The notes under the pieces were generated by a model. The model was not told the origin of the DNA. It worked only from the letters and a program-made list of their open reading frames with translations, and did no database searches. Shown in pieces: positions 20,669-31,650 of a stretch of DNA of 64,000 nucleotides. Positions within the stretch are counted from its first letter, which is position 1; every line of letters starts with the position of its first letter. Position numbers and translations under genes: made by a program. The stretch is from assembly GCA_035578175.1 (NCBI GenBank), contig JAQMRL010000004.1, forward strand, positions 75,183,901-75,247,900. Reading direction: 5' to 3'. Origin of the DNA: Catonia carolina (lineage: Eukaryota; Arthropoda; Insecta; Hemiptera; Achilidae).

Positions 20669-21423
20669 CCCTTTATAGGTTATAGGATATTTTTCCCCGT
20701 ACTACGAGCAAAATATACGTGTTGTAAAATGTTAAATTTTGTTTTATAGGGATTGAATTCCTCCTTTGAAGTCCCAGTCCCAATCCCGCAAGAGCCAGAA
20801 TCCTATTTCCTAATTTTAAACTATAAAATTCCCCCTAAATTTCATGAGGTTGCAATTATTCGGTAAAATTGTTCCCCGAGCGACCAGGTGTTCCTTAACA
20901 CGATGTCGCCATCATAGGGTTTCTCAGCCCTCTCAACCAGGATTCAGGATTCAGGGATTGAATAATGTATTTCTAGTGCCAGAACAGTAAGATATTTCTT
21001 TTTTTATGTCATGCCCTGGTAAGTAGAAGGAAAGTTTATTGAAATGGGAATTACATAATATTTAGTGGTAAAAATGCTTATTAAAAAAACTTGTAGACCT
21101 ATATAACTGAAAAATTTGTCGAATAACTTATCTTAATTTTATATAAGCATGAATGCTTGCTTTCCCGTAAAAAACTGGAATTTACTAAGCACTGTACAAA
21201 AGTAACAACAAAACAACATGGTGTAGCGTACGCTTGTCTGAATCCTTACCACATTCGTGTAACTCACAAAGCAAATCGTCGCTGCGCGCTAATGTCAATA
21301 CGTGGATAACCTACTTACCAGAAAACATCTATAAAACCATTAAATGCCAGTAGGCTTCAAATGCATAGCTTATTCTTTAAAAATTGCCTGTGGTATGTAT
21401 ATCTACCACAGACCTACAAAGGG
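20669..21423. mobile_element. TTAA-flanked element F, copy 1
   Basis: TTAA-CCCTTTATAGG at the left and CCTACAAAGGG-TTAA at the right are a piggyBac-like inverted terminus and target. It is colinear with 22895-23426 (TGAATAATGTATTTCTAGTG, CAACAAAACAACATGG, ACCACAGACCTA). A 195-bp insert (20759-20953) is absent from the other copy. The subterminal hairpin GTGGTA/TACCAC is near the right end. No transposase coding. Confidence 0.75.
20759..20953 (+). mobile_element. Element G, copy 1 (SINE-like, 195 bp)
   Basis: It is inserted in element F with a 10-bp TSD GGGATTGAAT (20749-20758 and 20954-20963). The sister F copy keeps one GGGCCTTGAAT, the unoccupied site. The body begins TCCTCCTTTGAAGTCCCAG and the 3' end repeats GATTCAG (CAGGATTCAGGATTCAG). 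A second copy is inverted at 30.42-30.62 kb. The TSD and simple tail suggest a retroposon; no tRNA-like A/B boxes are obvious. Confidence 0.7.
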
Positions 21424-21749
21424 TTAACGAGAACTGTAAGTATTTTAATTTTGCTGTAATTTTCTATGAATTTTTGCTGTAAAATGAATTATAATGCAGT
21501 AACTTATTAAACTGATTTAAAAACGTTTGCATAATATTATAAAGATTCTAAATTGAGTATCATGCAATAAAATAAAATTTGTAGGAATTTTGAAAATGTT
21601 AACATGTTTAAATAAGGTATTTTTAATTTAAATAGGCAACTGATTAAAGCACTTCGGACCTAAATGAACGAAAATTTTAGCAAACAAGGACTTATTAACT
21701 TCCGGTCTTACAAGAAGCCCGCGTGCGGGTGTAATTATGATTATTAGCT

Positions 21750-22144
21750 GTTGTTGTTTAGGTCATCAGCCAAAAGACTGGTTTGAATCTGTAGAGGTTT
21801 TACTCAGTAAAACGAGGAGTGAGGTGGTTTACCGTTGCCTTCCTCACTGAGTGGGAAAGTACGCTTATCAGCATGCCGAGCCCTCTGAAAAGCACATATT
21901 TTCCACTCTGTAAATGACACCTTCACTTCATTCACCACAGGGTCTGGCTGTATAATAAAATTCATTACTTTAAGAGAAGATAACTCTGATCAGTGTCTTT
22001 TACACCTCTACCTCTTCTGCTCTTAAATGGTTCAGTCATTCAATTGGCTGACCATGTGATAAGAAACAGAACTATTTATTTTAGCCCTGCAACGAACAGA
22101 TTGAGTGTAAATAATTTGACACTCCACCTGTCTGTTATGGGCAG
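21750..22144 (-). mobile_element. S1 SINE copy
   Basis: Full-length S1 in reverse with TSD GATTATTAGCT on both sides. The initiation codon of the common S1 frame is mutated here. Confidence 0.92.
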
Positions 22145-22890
22145 GATTATTAGCTAATAAATTTAAATAGTGGTTTGATCAAATAATTGCCATTTGAAAA
22201 TCAGTCTTTTGAAAAAAACTTAATACTCCTTATATTATTTTAAGAAAATACAACTCGAAGGAGTTGCTAACTTTATAATATACTTTAGGCTACTTAATGG
22301 CACAAAGTTGTCGCGTTAGGAGACTTATTTTTTGAACTTAAAACTTATTTAGATGTATAGTTGTGGAGAACAAAGAGCGGGTGTTGTGTGTGTGTGTTGG
22401 TGTAAAGGTTTCCACGACTGAAGTAAGTACTGTTGAATAATATAACTTATTCTTCGGTTGGATAATTTTAACTCTTTTCTTCTTCTTTTTCTCCTCAACA
22501 TTCTCTCTTTTTATTCACTCTCCTTTACTTTTCATCGCATTATTCTTTTATTTATTTCCTATTGTATAGGCTACTATATAAAAGAAGTAAACTACTTCTT
22601 GGACTACGTCCGTTCAACTGTTCTTGAATCATTAAACAAGTCGTCGAAGTTTTAACTTATTTTTAATTTGTTAAACTTTTATAGTTCTGTGTTTCTTTTC
22701 ATTTCGTTTAATTCTAATCTGTTTGTAAATGTAATTCAGTAAATAATTGCTTGCTTTTAAACACAGTATTCTTCTTTTTTGTTTCGTATTTAATGTTACA
22801 ACTTTTATTATGAGTTATTTAATATTTTACTGAATTTTAGGTTTATAATTATTGAACCGCTACCTTGCCTTACTCATCCCACCACATCAG
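22145..22890. other. Unassigned region, pyrimidine-rich
   Basis: Includes GTTGTGTGTGTGTGTTGG near 22386 and a TTCTTC-rich stretch (22470-22560). AAACAAGTCGTCGAAG at 22634 is shared with 28278 (AAACAAGTCGTCACAGAAG), hinting at a distant repeat. A 65-codon frame (22458-22655) is low-complexity and not supported as a gene. Confidence 0.4.
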
Positions 22891-22894
22891 TTAA

Positions 22895-23426
22895 CCCTTT
22901 ATAGGGCAGTACTACGGGGAGAAATATACATGTTGTAAAATGTTAAATTTTGTTTTATAGGGCCTTGAATAATGTATTTCTAGTGCCAGAACAGTAAGAT
23001 ATTTTTTTTTTATGTAAAGCCCTGGTAAGTATACTTACCAAGGAACGTTTATTGAAATGGGAATCACATAATATTTAGTGGTAAGAATGCTTATTGCAAC
23101 ACCTTGTAGCCCTATATAATAGAAAAATGTGGCGAATCTTAACTTTCTATCTCCAAGAATGCTAGCTTTTCCGTAAAAAACTGGAATTTTCTAAGCAATG
23201 TACAAAAGTAACAACAAAACAACATGGTAGCGTACGCTGGTATGAATTCGTGTAACTCACAAAGCAAATGGTCGCTGCGCGCTAACTTCAATATGTGGAT
23301 AGCCTACTTACCAGAGAACATCTATAAAACCATAAGATGCCAAAATGTTCAACTGTATAGCTTATTTTTTTAAAAAATCGACTTTATTGCCAGTGGTAAG
23401 TATACCTACCACAGACCTATAAAAGG
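22895..23426. mobile_element. TTAA-flanked element F, copy 2
   Basis: TTAA-CCCTTTATAGGG at the left and a decayed CCTATAAAAGG-TAAA at the right. It lacks the 195-bp G insert of copy 1 and thus provides the unoccupied site. The right subterminal hairpin is GTGGTAAGTATACCTACCAC. Confidence 0.72.
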
Positions 23427-23666
23427 TAAAAGTTGTTGACTTCAAAACTCTTTTTAAGGATAAGTCCCTACTTACGATTTCGTCACGCGACTGAAAAATC
23501 GCAAAAAATAAAAAATTATAAATTCGTATGCTGGCATTTCTCCCGCCACCTCCCAAACGATTGGTCACCCGAAAGCAAAAATCTGGAGGTTGTTCCGAAA
23601 AACCCTTATAAAAACTCTTGACTGGCGACTGTCTCACACCTAATAATAATAAAAATAATAAATATA

Positions 23667-24047
23667 CAGTAAAGCCTCCCTAATCCGACATTCGATTGTC
23701 CGGCTCTTTCAATAATTTAGCATTTAACAACATAGTCGGTACTTAAGTAACTTTCTTTTATAAATATTTTCCTAGGCAATAAAATGTTTTCATTGCGTAT
23801 TCAAACTAATTTTTTTTGTTTTATTCATCTTAGTTACAATTCTTTATAATGTTTTACACCTTCAGTACACACATTTCTTCGGAGGGGACACACACTTAAG
23901 CCGAATCACGGGAGGCCACGCGTTATCATTATTGTGTGTCTAAAACTGGTTTTCCGCTATTTTCGTACGGTGTTCGATAATCTGGCATTTTAGTAATCCG
24001 GCACCGTATAATCCCCGAATCCCCGTTGGATTAGCGGAGATTTACTG
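23667..24047. mobile_element. pogo/Tigger-like MITE
   Basis: 381 bp from CAGTAAAGCCTCCCTAATCC to the complement of CAGTAAATCTCCGCTAATCC, with TA on both sides. The subterminal motif TCCGGC/GCCGGA recurs. No coding. Confidence 0.82.
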
Positions 24048-24403
24048 TATTTTAAAAAGTTTCGAGAGCAAATATGAGCCAGGTCGGCAGCTAACTCACT
24101 GTTGACAGACAACCGGCGCAGTTTTTAAAATTCATACAGTTGTCACGAAAACCGATATGTGATTTTAACCGGTTTCACTGTAAACGAAATTATTTTATAC
24201 TGCACGTAATAGCGGCCTAACCTTTCCATCGAATATTGGTCACTTTTAATGGTATCACTCTATGTGATAACTACTGTAGTTTGAAACAACAGAAAACTTA
24301 GGGTTTCCACAAAGAATAGAGCAGTACACAGGATAGACAAAAGAAAAGATAGAATCCTACAGTAAAGTTGGGATTGTGAGCTACAAAAAAAAACTTCCAA
24401 ATA
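24048..24403. other. Unassigned spacer
   Basis: About 350 bp between two DNA transposons. Nothing recognised. Confidence 0.4.
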
Positions 24404-25169
24404 ACGGGTCCTGATTATAAGAAGATAAAAATAATATATCGGTAAATTTTCTGTCCCCCAATCGGTATGTTGGCAACAGTGTACTCAAGGCCAACTACCT
24501 AAGACAGTTAAAATGTTCCAGTCAAGGATTAGTGTGGTGACAGCAGTCGTTTCGTTATACTGTGTCAGCAATGGTTTTTTCCAAGGAAGAACGCGTGTTT
24601 ATTGTAGAGACTTACATAGCGAGTAAATCTTACAAATGCAATACCAACGCGATAACGATGCAAATGTAACTTTTTCGTAGCTCTGAAAACAGTAGTTAAT
24701 GTTAACCCAGCTTGCGAATCTTCTAAGCGATTTTTCAGGTGATTGAGTCAAACGATTTTTCAAATCTTCGAGAACTTCCGCGGTTAACTTTTTTGACTGG
24801 CGAGGTAATTTCTCATCGAGTACACTCCCAGTTCTACGGAATTTATTTATCAAACGCAATATTGACGATTTATTCGGAACGGCAGAACGGGGAAATTTCA
24901 ACTGAAACTTATCTTGCACACATTTGTAAGATTTACTCGCTATGAGGGTCTCTACAATAAACACGCGTTCTTCCTTGGAAAAACCATTGCTGACACAATA
25001 TAACGAAAGGATTGCTGTCACCACACTAATGCTTGACTGGAACATTTTAACTGTCTTAAGTAGTTGGCCTTTAGTACACTGTTGCCAACCGATTGGGGGA
25101 CAGAAAATTTATCGATGTATTACTTCTATCTTCTTATAACCAGGGTTGCGTCCTTAATAAAACACCCGT
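24404..25169 (-). mobile_element. Mariner-type element with inverted duplication of its 5' end
   Basis: Flanked by TA, with ends ACGGGT and ACACCCGT, similar to the ACGGGTG ends of the mariner at 5129. About 200 bp at each side (24415-24640 and 24930-25139) are inverted copies, each carrying the promoter region and the first codons of a transposase (MVFSKEERVFIVET). The minus strand continues into a helix-turn-helix-like region (PNKSSILRLINKFRRTGSVL, LRRFASWV) before a frameshift. After it, another frame reads TVFRATKKLHLHRYRVGI. The catalytic core is absent. A 148-codon frame spans 24599-25045 on the minus strand. The ~20 bp next to the left terminus are deleted relative to the right. Confidence 0.75.
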
Positions 25170-25888
25170 TATATCTAAGTTACATACAGCGGTGTAAAAT
25201 GTCTTACAACGAAAAATAAAATTGTAAATAATAGATGTTTAATAATTCATAGAATAATATTTTATTTTAATAATATAACATACCGTAATTTATTCTGATA
25301 TTATTTTAATTCTTTACAATTACAAAGTATAAAAAATGAAAGAAAAAATATATTTTAATCTTCTAAGATGTTTTAAAGCCCGGAAGCTGTGCAGTAATGG
25401 AGACCTAACAAGCAGAAACCGTCAGACGAAATAAATGAATCTTTATAGTTGTTTAAAGATTTATTTTGATGCTTGTATACTAAATTTTAATCTTAACTCG
25501 TTAAAAAAATACTCGTATATAAAACAGCTACTAATAAGCATATAAATAAGGGAAAAACTATTTGTTTTCGGGTATAATTGTTTACTAATTTTAGTTAACG
25601 TATGTTTTTTTTTTATTTCGAAATCTTTTCATTAATGTACTAAAATTTGTCTTGTACGCTCTTATGGTTTTTATAAGTTACGTAACATTAAATAGCTTAA
25701 CAATTTGGTAAGATGCCCACGCAATACTAATAGACCTAAATATATAAAAAGTCAGTGTTCTATTCAGTTAAAAAAATATATTTTTCTTAAATCTAAGGTT
25801 TATTTACTATTCGTCTGAAGGCTCTATGTAAATGGTTGGAATTAAAAGAAGCTTGTGTGGTTTAGTCACTCTGTAGTGACAACTATAT
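25170..25888. other. Unassigned AT-rich region
   Basis: About 700 bp of AT-rich DNA without open frames or paired repeats. Confidence 0.4.
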
Positions 25889-26817
25889 AAAAAATCTGGT
25901 GTGAAACACTCACACAACTTTCTCTTGCCAATGCAAATAATTAATAATAAACCTAACATTATTAATAAAATATTAGAAATAAACAAAAACTAACCTCAAA
26001 AACATAACCTTATTTTAATCATGAGTGAATGACGCAAAATGACAATCGAACTCAGTTTGGCTTAAAAATACGGAAAATCACGCTTTCACGCTAAACTAGG
26101 CTCTGTAGAGAAAAATGCTCTAAACAAAAGTTGTAGATCTTTTAATTTTCTATAACTTTTATTATATACACTTTTGTCGTAAAATGCATACTAAGACCGA
26201 AATGTTAAAAAAATCGATTTTTCTCACGTTTTCGTGAGAAAAAAAACAGAAAATCGCAAATTACCGCTAAACTAAGCGTTATACAAAAAAATGTTTGAAA
26301 TAAAAGTTGTAGGTTTTTAAATTCTCTACAACTTTTATTATATAAGTTTTTGCGCTAAAATTTATATTAAAGCCGTAATCTTAAAAAAACAACGTTTTTA
26401 CGTGAAAACAGCCTCACCGAGAATTTCAGCAAACATGGCGCCTACCCTATCTTGTAGAGAATAAAAAATTGAGTAAAATAGGCGATTTTAAAAAAAATCG
26501 TAGGACCAGTTTTTGAGAAAATCGCAAAAAACTGAAAAATTATACGAATAAACTACTACTTCCGGTTGACCGATTTTGATGAAAATGTTCGTGTCGCGTC
26601 CGGTAGTGGTATGTAACTTAAGTTTCAAGTTTCAAGTTCGTACGATGTTCCGTTCTTGAGATATTCTGTTCACACACAGACCAATCGCTAAAAACATGTT
26701 TTTTGGGTTCAGGGGGTCTGAAAACGTATAGATCCGGTGAAAACTCGATTTCTTAAAATCGACATGAAAACAATACTTTCCTTCCTATATATTCATATAG
26801 GCAAGAGAAAGTAAAAA
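25889..26817 (+). mobile_element. Family B copy, full length
   Basis: Intact ends AAAAAATCTGGTGTGAAACAC and GGCAAGAGAAAGTAAAAAAAG. The microsatellite is short (CACACACAGACC). It is very similar to 57307-58254 and, inverted, to 56045-57006 over the left and middle parts, so these are among the youngest copies. Confidence 0.93.
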
Positions 26818-26964
26818 AAGCAATGCCGACGTTGCCACACTTACGGTAGCGGTGTAGTTTACTGCGATTGGTCTAAAAGAGGAGATTAACCAATTGAAAT
26901 ACGTTTGAATTTCCATATTTCGAACCACCAAATGGATATTATATCAACTTTTTGGGAACGTTCA

Positions 26965-27098
26965 CATTTTAGTGGCAATGGCAGGCTTACGCTGCTTGCA
27001 AGTTTTCGAAATAAGGGCTAGCACTTTTTGTACACTTTTTCAAATTAAATGGCACGTTAGATAAAACTTTTAAATATTGTTTCGACACTGAAAGGATG
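26965..27098 (+). mobile_element. Element H right-end fragment
   Basis: GGCAATGGCAGGCTTACGC, GCACTTTTTGTACA, AAATGGCAC and AAACTTTTAAA occur in the same order as at 18830-18954, ending in GACACTGAAAGGATGAAG, a decayed form of GGGCACTGAACGGGTTAAG. Confidence 0.6.
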
Positions 27099-27643
27099 AA
27101 GCAAAAAAGCGAGGAGGGAAACACAAATAAAATTTTATAAAGTGATGGGTGCCCCAGTGCTCTTGTACGGAAGTGAGTCATGGATCACCACAAAACCACT
27201 GGAGAGTACAGGTGGCGGAAATGAAATTCCTTCGCAAAATTAAGGGATGCTCGCATCCCTTCATTTTGCGATTAAGGGATGATATAATCCCTTAATTATA
27301 TTTGGGATGATATAATCCCAAAATTAAAGGATGTTCGCATCCCTTAATTTTGCGAGGGAATTTCATGCGTAAAGATCAAATAAGAAATGCAGACATACGC
27401 TCAGAATTGAATGTCTACAATTTGAATGAAAAGTTACAGAATACCATTGACAATGGAGGGAACATATTCAGAGAATGCCAGAGGGAAGAATACCATTGGA
27501 GATTTAAAAATATTAACCTCATGGAAGGAGAGATGTTGGGAGACCACGCAAGAGATGGCAATAGTGCTGTCATATTAAAGGAAAAAAACAATAATAAAGA
27601 TTTGAGTCGGAACAGGACAAGAAGGCCTAATCCTTGTGAGTAA
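27095..27643 (+). pseudogene. RTE-like LINE C-terminal fragment, disrupted
   Basis: One frame reads FYKVMGAPVLLYGSESWITT, a LINE RT C-terminal segment (xxVLLYGSExW). A shifted frame gives VAEMKFLRKIKGC. After an inserted palindromic block (27222-27365) the frame resumes MRKDQIRNADIRSELNVYNL then NEKLQNTIDN. Similar strings occur downstream of the RT domain in insect endonuclease-reverse transcriptase elements. No RT catalytic core or endonuclease is present. The 3' side runs into a GAA/GGA microsatellite. Confidence 0.65.
27222..27365. repeat. Cluster of quasi-palindromes inside LINE codons
   Basis: An outer inverted repeat of ~30 bp (ATGAAATTCCTTCGCAAAAT... and its complement near 27335-27364) encloses four short hairpins: AAGGGATG-CTCG-CATCCCTT, TTAAGGGAT-GAT-ATAATCCCTTAA, TTGGGAT-GATAT-AATCCCAA and AAAGGATG-TTCG-CATCCCTT. 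All derive from the local word AATTAAGGGATGC. Confidence 0.85.
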
Positions 27644-27760
27644 GAAGAAGAAGAAGGATAAGGATAAGGATAAGAATACAAGAAGGAGAAGGAGGAGGAG
27701 GAGGAGGAGGAGGAGGAGGAGGAGGAGGAGGAGGAGGAGGAGAAGAAGAAGAAGAAATTT
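27641..27760 (+). repeat. GAA/GGATAA/GGA compound microsatellite
   Basis: AAGAAGAAGAAGGATAAGGATAAGGATAAG followed by (GGA)n and (GAA)n, next to the LINE fragment 3' side. Confidence 0.9.
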
Positions 27761-27894
27761 ATTCCGTGAAATTAATAACTGGTAAAAGTGATTTAATTTT
27801 ATGATTTATCTTTTTATTAATAAATAGTTTTATTTAAATTTTATGTGACGATTAGTACAGCTTTCAGATAATGATGATGGTATACACTGTTAAT

Positions 27895-28815
27895 GTAGGT
27901 AGTCAGGTGCGAACGTGAGAAGATGTCTAAAGATTGTTTACATCTCAGCACGACATTGTTGAGGATGGATGATACTAGGAGATCAGAACACAGAAGGAAT
28001 GGTCTTCTATGTGTGTGTGTGTGTGTGTCATCCTGGTATATTTTAAAACAATGTTGCCAAATGGTACAATGACCTGACTAAACAAACTGGCAACGTGGAC
28101 GATTCATTACCTCATATCAATATGCTGCTCACTGTTGTTAAACTTACTCAATCTATCTCTTTCTTTTCCTGTCTCTCTTTCTGGTAACTATTTATCATTC
28201 TTTCTCTCTCTCTCTCTCTCTCTCTCTAACCTTCTCGTCTGATAAATACTGACTGATGAGTATCCTTCACGAAACAAGTCGTCACAGAAGTTATAAACTA
28301 CCACCACTTCTCTTCTGTTATAATATTCTAATTTTCTTGTATCTATTTTTTAAATGATTATTATTAATACCACAACTGTTGGCGTAAATAGGTTTTTAAC
28401 AACGCGTTATTCTTTTTATATCAGTCTTTTAAATGTACATACTTAAACTAAGACAATAAAAGTCTAAATAATACTGTTTGTTTATTTTTTATTTTTTTTT
28501 GGGGGGCTCCCAAACTCCCCTACACCCCGCCGTCTCCACCCACTACTATGGCTGGTCGCAAGGATGTGAGGTGGTACAGTAGAACAGCAATAGAATATCG
28601 CCTCAGTATACTGCACCATTATAACTTAACGTAGTCATTCTTTCTTCACTAAAAAACAGTCAGCCGCCGAGCTTAACATACACCACATAGACACAAATAA
28701 CATAAAAATACATAAAATAACATGTAGCAAGTCAGGTGTGAACTTGACAAGTTGCCTAAGGATTGTTTACACCTCAGCACGACTTGTTGAGGGAGGATAC
28801 TAGGAGATCCTAGAG
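27895..28815 (+). repeat. Diverged direct repeat pair ~830 bp apart
   Basis: AGTCAGGTGCGAACGTGAGAAGATGTCTAAAGATTGTTTACATCTCAGCACGACATTGTTGAGG at 27900 matches AGTCAGGTGTGAACTTGAC... at 28733. Both run into GATACTAGGAGAT. The intervening sequence holds (TG)n at 28009-28028, (CT)n at 28200-28228 and a C-rich stretch at 28500-28545. I recognise no gene in it. Confidence 0.7.
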
Positions 28816-28856
28816 ATTCCTAGGATTGATTCTCCTAGGATTCTAGGAGAGGATAG
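28793..28856. repeat. Iterated CTAGGA/TCCTAG palindromes
   Basis: ACTAGGAGATCCTAGAGATT, CCTAGGATTGATTCTCCTAGG and ATTCTAGGAGAGG form overlapping inverted repeats. The related copy at 27979 has only one ACTAGGAGATCAG, so the palindromes arose locally. Confidence 0.8.
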
Positions 28857-28895
28857 AGATTTTTTTAATGAAAATAAAAATTCACACGGTACTTG

Positions 28896-29534
28896 CAGTG
28901 TCTGTCAAAAGTTTAAGGACGCCATGAAAAACAACAAAATTTGCCACATCACAGTGGTATTCACTGACTTGCGGCCCATTTTTAGATTTTCAAGTTAAGA
29001 AACCTAAAACTCGTTATTAGTAAATTTAACAGCATAAATGACAAGTGGCGGGAACCAGTTGTTCGTCAATGCTACCAGCTCCTCAGATCCCGATTGAATG
29101 GCAATAACTGTTTGAAATTAATACGGCGACAATTACGAACACAGCAAAGTTAGAAAAACGGGTCTTTTTTTATCTGCAGAGTTAAAAAATTGATGCATTC
29201 AACCCTGTGACCAAGATGAAATATATGTTTTTTTAAAAAAAGGAGACTGGCCCAAATGCCTTTTCTGCAAGTCCCAATTCGTTAGTCTGAAGTAACCATT
29301 CGAAAGTTATAACATTTTTGAATTAAAATTTGACGTACATTTGGCTTTTTTTGAAACTGGAAAATACAATAATTAGTTCTAAAAAAGATAGAGAAGTCGA
29401 ATATGTGCTGAAATACTACTAATTTTAAGGGCTATTTGGCTAATATTTTACAATTGTATAGTTTAGCAAATGTGTAAGGACAAAACCCAATAATGTGAAA
29501 AGTAGCGGTGTCCTTGAACTTTTGACAGACACTG
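28896..29534. mobile_element. Tc1-like MITE
   Basis: The left end CAGTGTCTGTCAAAAGTTTA and right end, complement of CAGTGTCTGTCAAAAGTTCA, pair over ~30 bp. TACTT lies at both flanks (28890-28894, one base from the left end, and 29535-29539). The interior has no open frame. Confidence 0.75.
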
Positions 29535-29854
29535 TACTTTTTTGATTGACATCACAATTATGCTTTTATGTTTTGGATTTTGTTGTTTCTGTTGCTATTT
29601 GACAGTTGTGGCCTACTCAACGATTAAAGTAATAAAAATGTAATTTAAGGTTATCGCTGGTGAGAAATTTTCACGAATTGTAAGGCTGTAACATCATGAC
29701 GATATTCAGGTAAACATCACGTAGGTTATATTTTTTCCATGTATTGTGCATTTTTGAATAAAGTTGAGGTGTAATTGAATGAAAAAGACACGTAACCGAG
29801 ACTACTACCAAAACTACTACAAAGATCACGTACCTAGACATTTGTGAAAATGGA

Positions 29855-30046
29855 CCCTAATTTTTTTTTTATCGGAATATTAATGACAACTACTCATTTT
29901 GATCGCTGCTTTTTGCTGTATTTTTTTTTGACGTAGATTAGACGAGTTTGAACAGGGACCCTCAGTAGAGTTTGTTCATGGATGGCTGTCAAACTGGTCA
30001 CCATACAAAGTCGCTTGCCCAACCGGTGTTACTTAACAAATAATAG
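29855..30046 (-). mobile_element. Element C, copy 2 (partial)
   Basis: The reverse complement matches copy 1 at 8768: GCTATTATTTGTTAAGTAAC, GGTTGGGCAAGCGACTTTGT, GACAGCCATCCATGAACAAA and TACGTCAAAAAAAAATAC. The opposite terminus was not found. Confidence 0.65.
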
Positions 30047-30423
30047 CGACTTTCTACCAGATGACTGACTGGGCTGGCCCGAAGGCCAGGACCCTACTTA
30101 AAATGGGTTCTCACAAAAACCGTTGACGGTAGCCAAACGAAATTTTACAGTCTCATTAGCACATATAATTTTTAACTGTAGCTATAAAATTATTAATTTT
30201 TATTTCGTAATGTTTTAGAAACAAAAAAGTTTTAATTTTATCAATACTTTGTTTTAAAATCAAGTTACGTTAACATTTTTCAATAATTACAATAAAATTT
30301 AGAAATTTGTTGCTTCTAAAATTTCAGCTACGTTCAACGGTTTCTTAAACAATGAGTCATTTACTTGTGTGTGGAAAAATAAGTTACGGGAATCATCCAT
30401 TAAACTTCAACAAATTAATCACT
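30047..30423. other. Unassigned spacer
   Basis: AT-rich, starting with GGGCTGGCCCGAAGGCCAGG, a short GC-rich inverted repeat. Nothing else recognised. Confidence 0.4.
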
Positions 30424-30618
30424 GAATCCTGAATCCTGGTTGAGAGGGCTAAGAAGCCCTATGATGGCGACATCGTGTTAAGTAACACCTGGTCACTCGG
30501 GGAACAATATAACAGAATAATTGCAACCTCAAGAAATTTAGGGGGAATTTTATAGTTTAAATAGGAAATAGGATTCTGGTTCTTGGGACATTGGAACTGG
30601 GACTTGAAAGGAGGTAAT
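30424..30618 (-). mobile_element. Element G, copy 2
   Basis: The reverse complement is colinear with 20759-20953: CCTCCTTTCAAGTCCCAG, CAGAATCCTATTTCCT, ATTCCCCCTAAATTTC, AACACGATGTCGCCATCATA, and the tail CAGGATTCAGGATTCAG. About 85-90 percent similar by eye. Confidence 0.75.
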
Positions 30619-31256
30619 GTATTTTTAGAAGTTATTTGTGGAAAATTTAAATTAAGGGACAAGTGGATTTAAGAGCGGCTATTTTATTTTATTTTATATT
30701 TCAGTGGCCTTTTTCAGTTTTATGGGAGTCCTATTATCTTGGGGAGGCGAAGGCATTAAATTAATCACTATAAAACTTTAGACATGAAAAAAAACCTCTA
30801 CAAGATGAATTCGCTTCAAAAATAAAAATTTTATAAAAATTCAATTTTTTGTAAATACAATTTATTTTCACAACATTAAAAACCTATAATAAACAAATAG
30901 CCATTGTTAAAAATCAAATTTCTGGTTACAGGTCTTTTTAAATAAAAAAAAGCAAGTTGAGCTTATTAGGGTAAAAAAGACGTCAAAAAAATTCTACTCT
31001 CTTTCCGTTATGATTTTTAACCTTCACTTCTACTTTTTAGTTAAATATTACAGAGAAATGTTAAGTTTACATTAAAAATAATTTACCATCATCCGTGGCA
31101 ACATGTATAGGAAATTTATTCACATAAATCATTTATATTACCAACAATTCTCTAGATTATTTGTTTGAATTATAAATTTTAATATACAAGATTAAACTTC
31201 CGTGTCTCGTCGTTCCTACATTGTTATTTTCTATTTGGGTGGTCAATAATACACTC
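30619..31256. other. Unassigned AT-rich region
   Basis: No recognised repeats or frames. Confidence 0.4.
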
Positions 31257-31650
31257 TGCCCATAACAGACAGGTGGAGTGTCAAATTATTTACACTCAAT
31301 CTGTTCGTTGCAGGGCTAAAATAAATAGTTCTGTTTCTTATCACATGGTCAGTCAATTAAATGACTGAATCATTTGAGAACAGAAGAGGTAGAGGTGTAA
31401 AAGACACTGATCACAGTTATCTCCTCTGAAAGTAATGAATTTCATTGTACAGCCAGACCCTGTGGTGAATGAAGTGAAGTTGTCATTTACAGAGTGGAAA
31501 ATATGTGCTTTTCAGAGGGCCCGGCATGCTGATAAGCGTACTTTTCCACTCAGTGAGGAAGGCAATTGTAAACCACCTCACTCCTCGTTTTACTTAGTAA
31601 AACCTCTAGAGGTTCAAACCAGCCTTTCGGCTGTTGACCTAAACAACAAT
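31257..31650 (+). mobile_element. S1 SINE copy
   Basis: Full-length S1 with TSD AATAATACACT. The S1 frame is open over 31435-31665. Confidence 0.93.

Noticed and set aside
28251..28295. CTGATGAG ... CGAAAC ... GTC resembling a hammerhead ribozyme core
   Set aside because: Stems I and II do not pair (GTATCCTTCAC gives at most two base pairs, and the flanks are not complementary) and stem III is not closed, so the core motif is probably chance.
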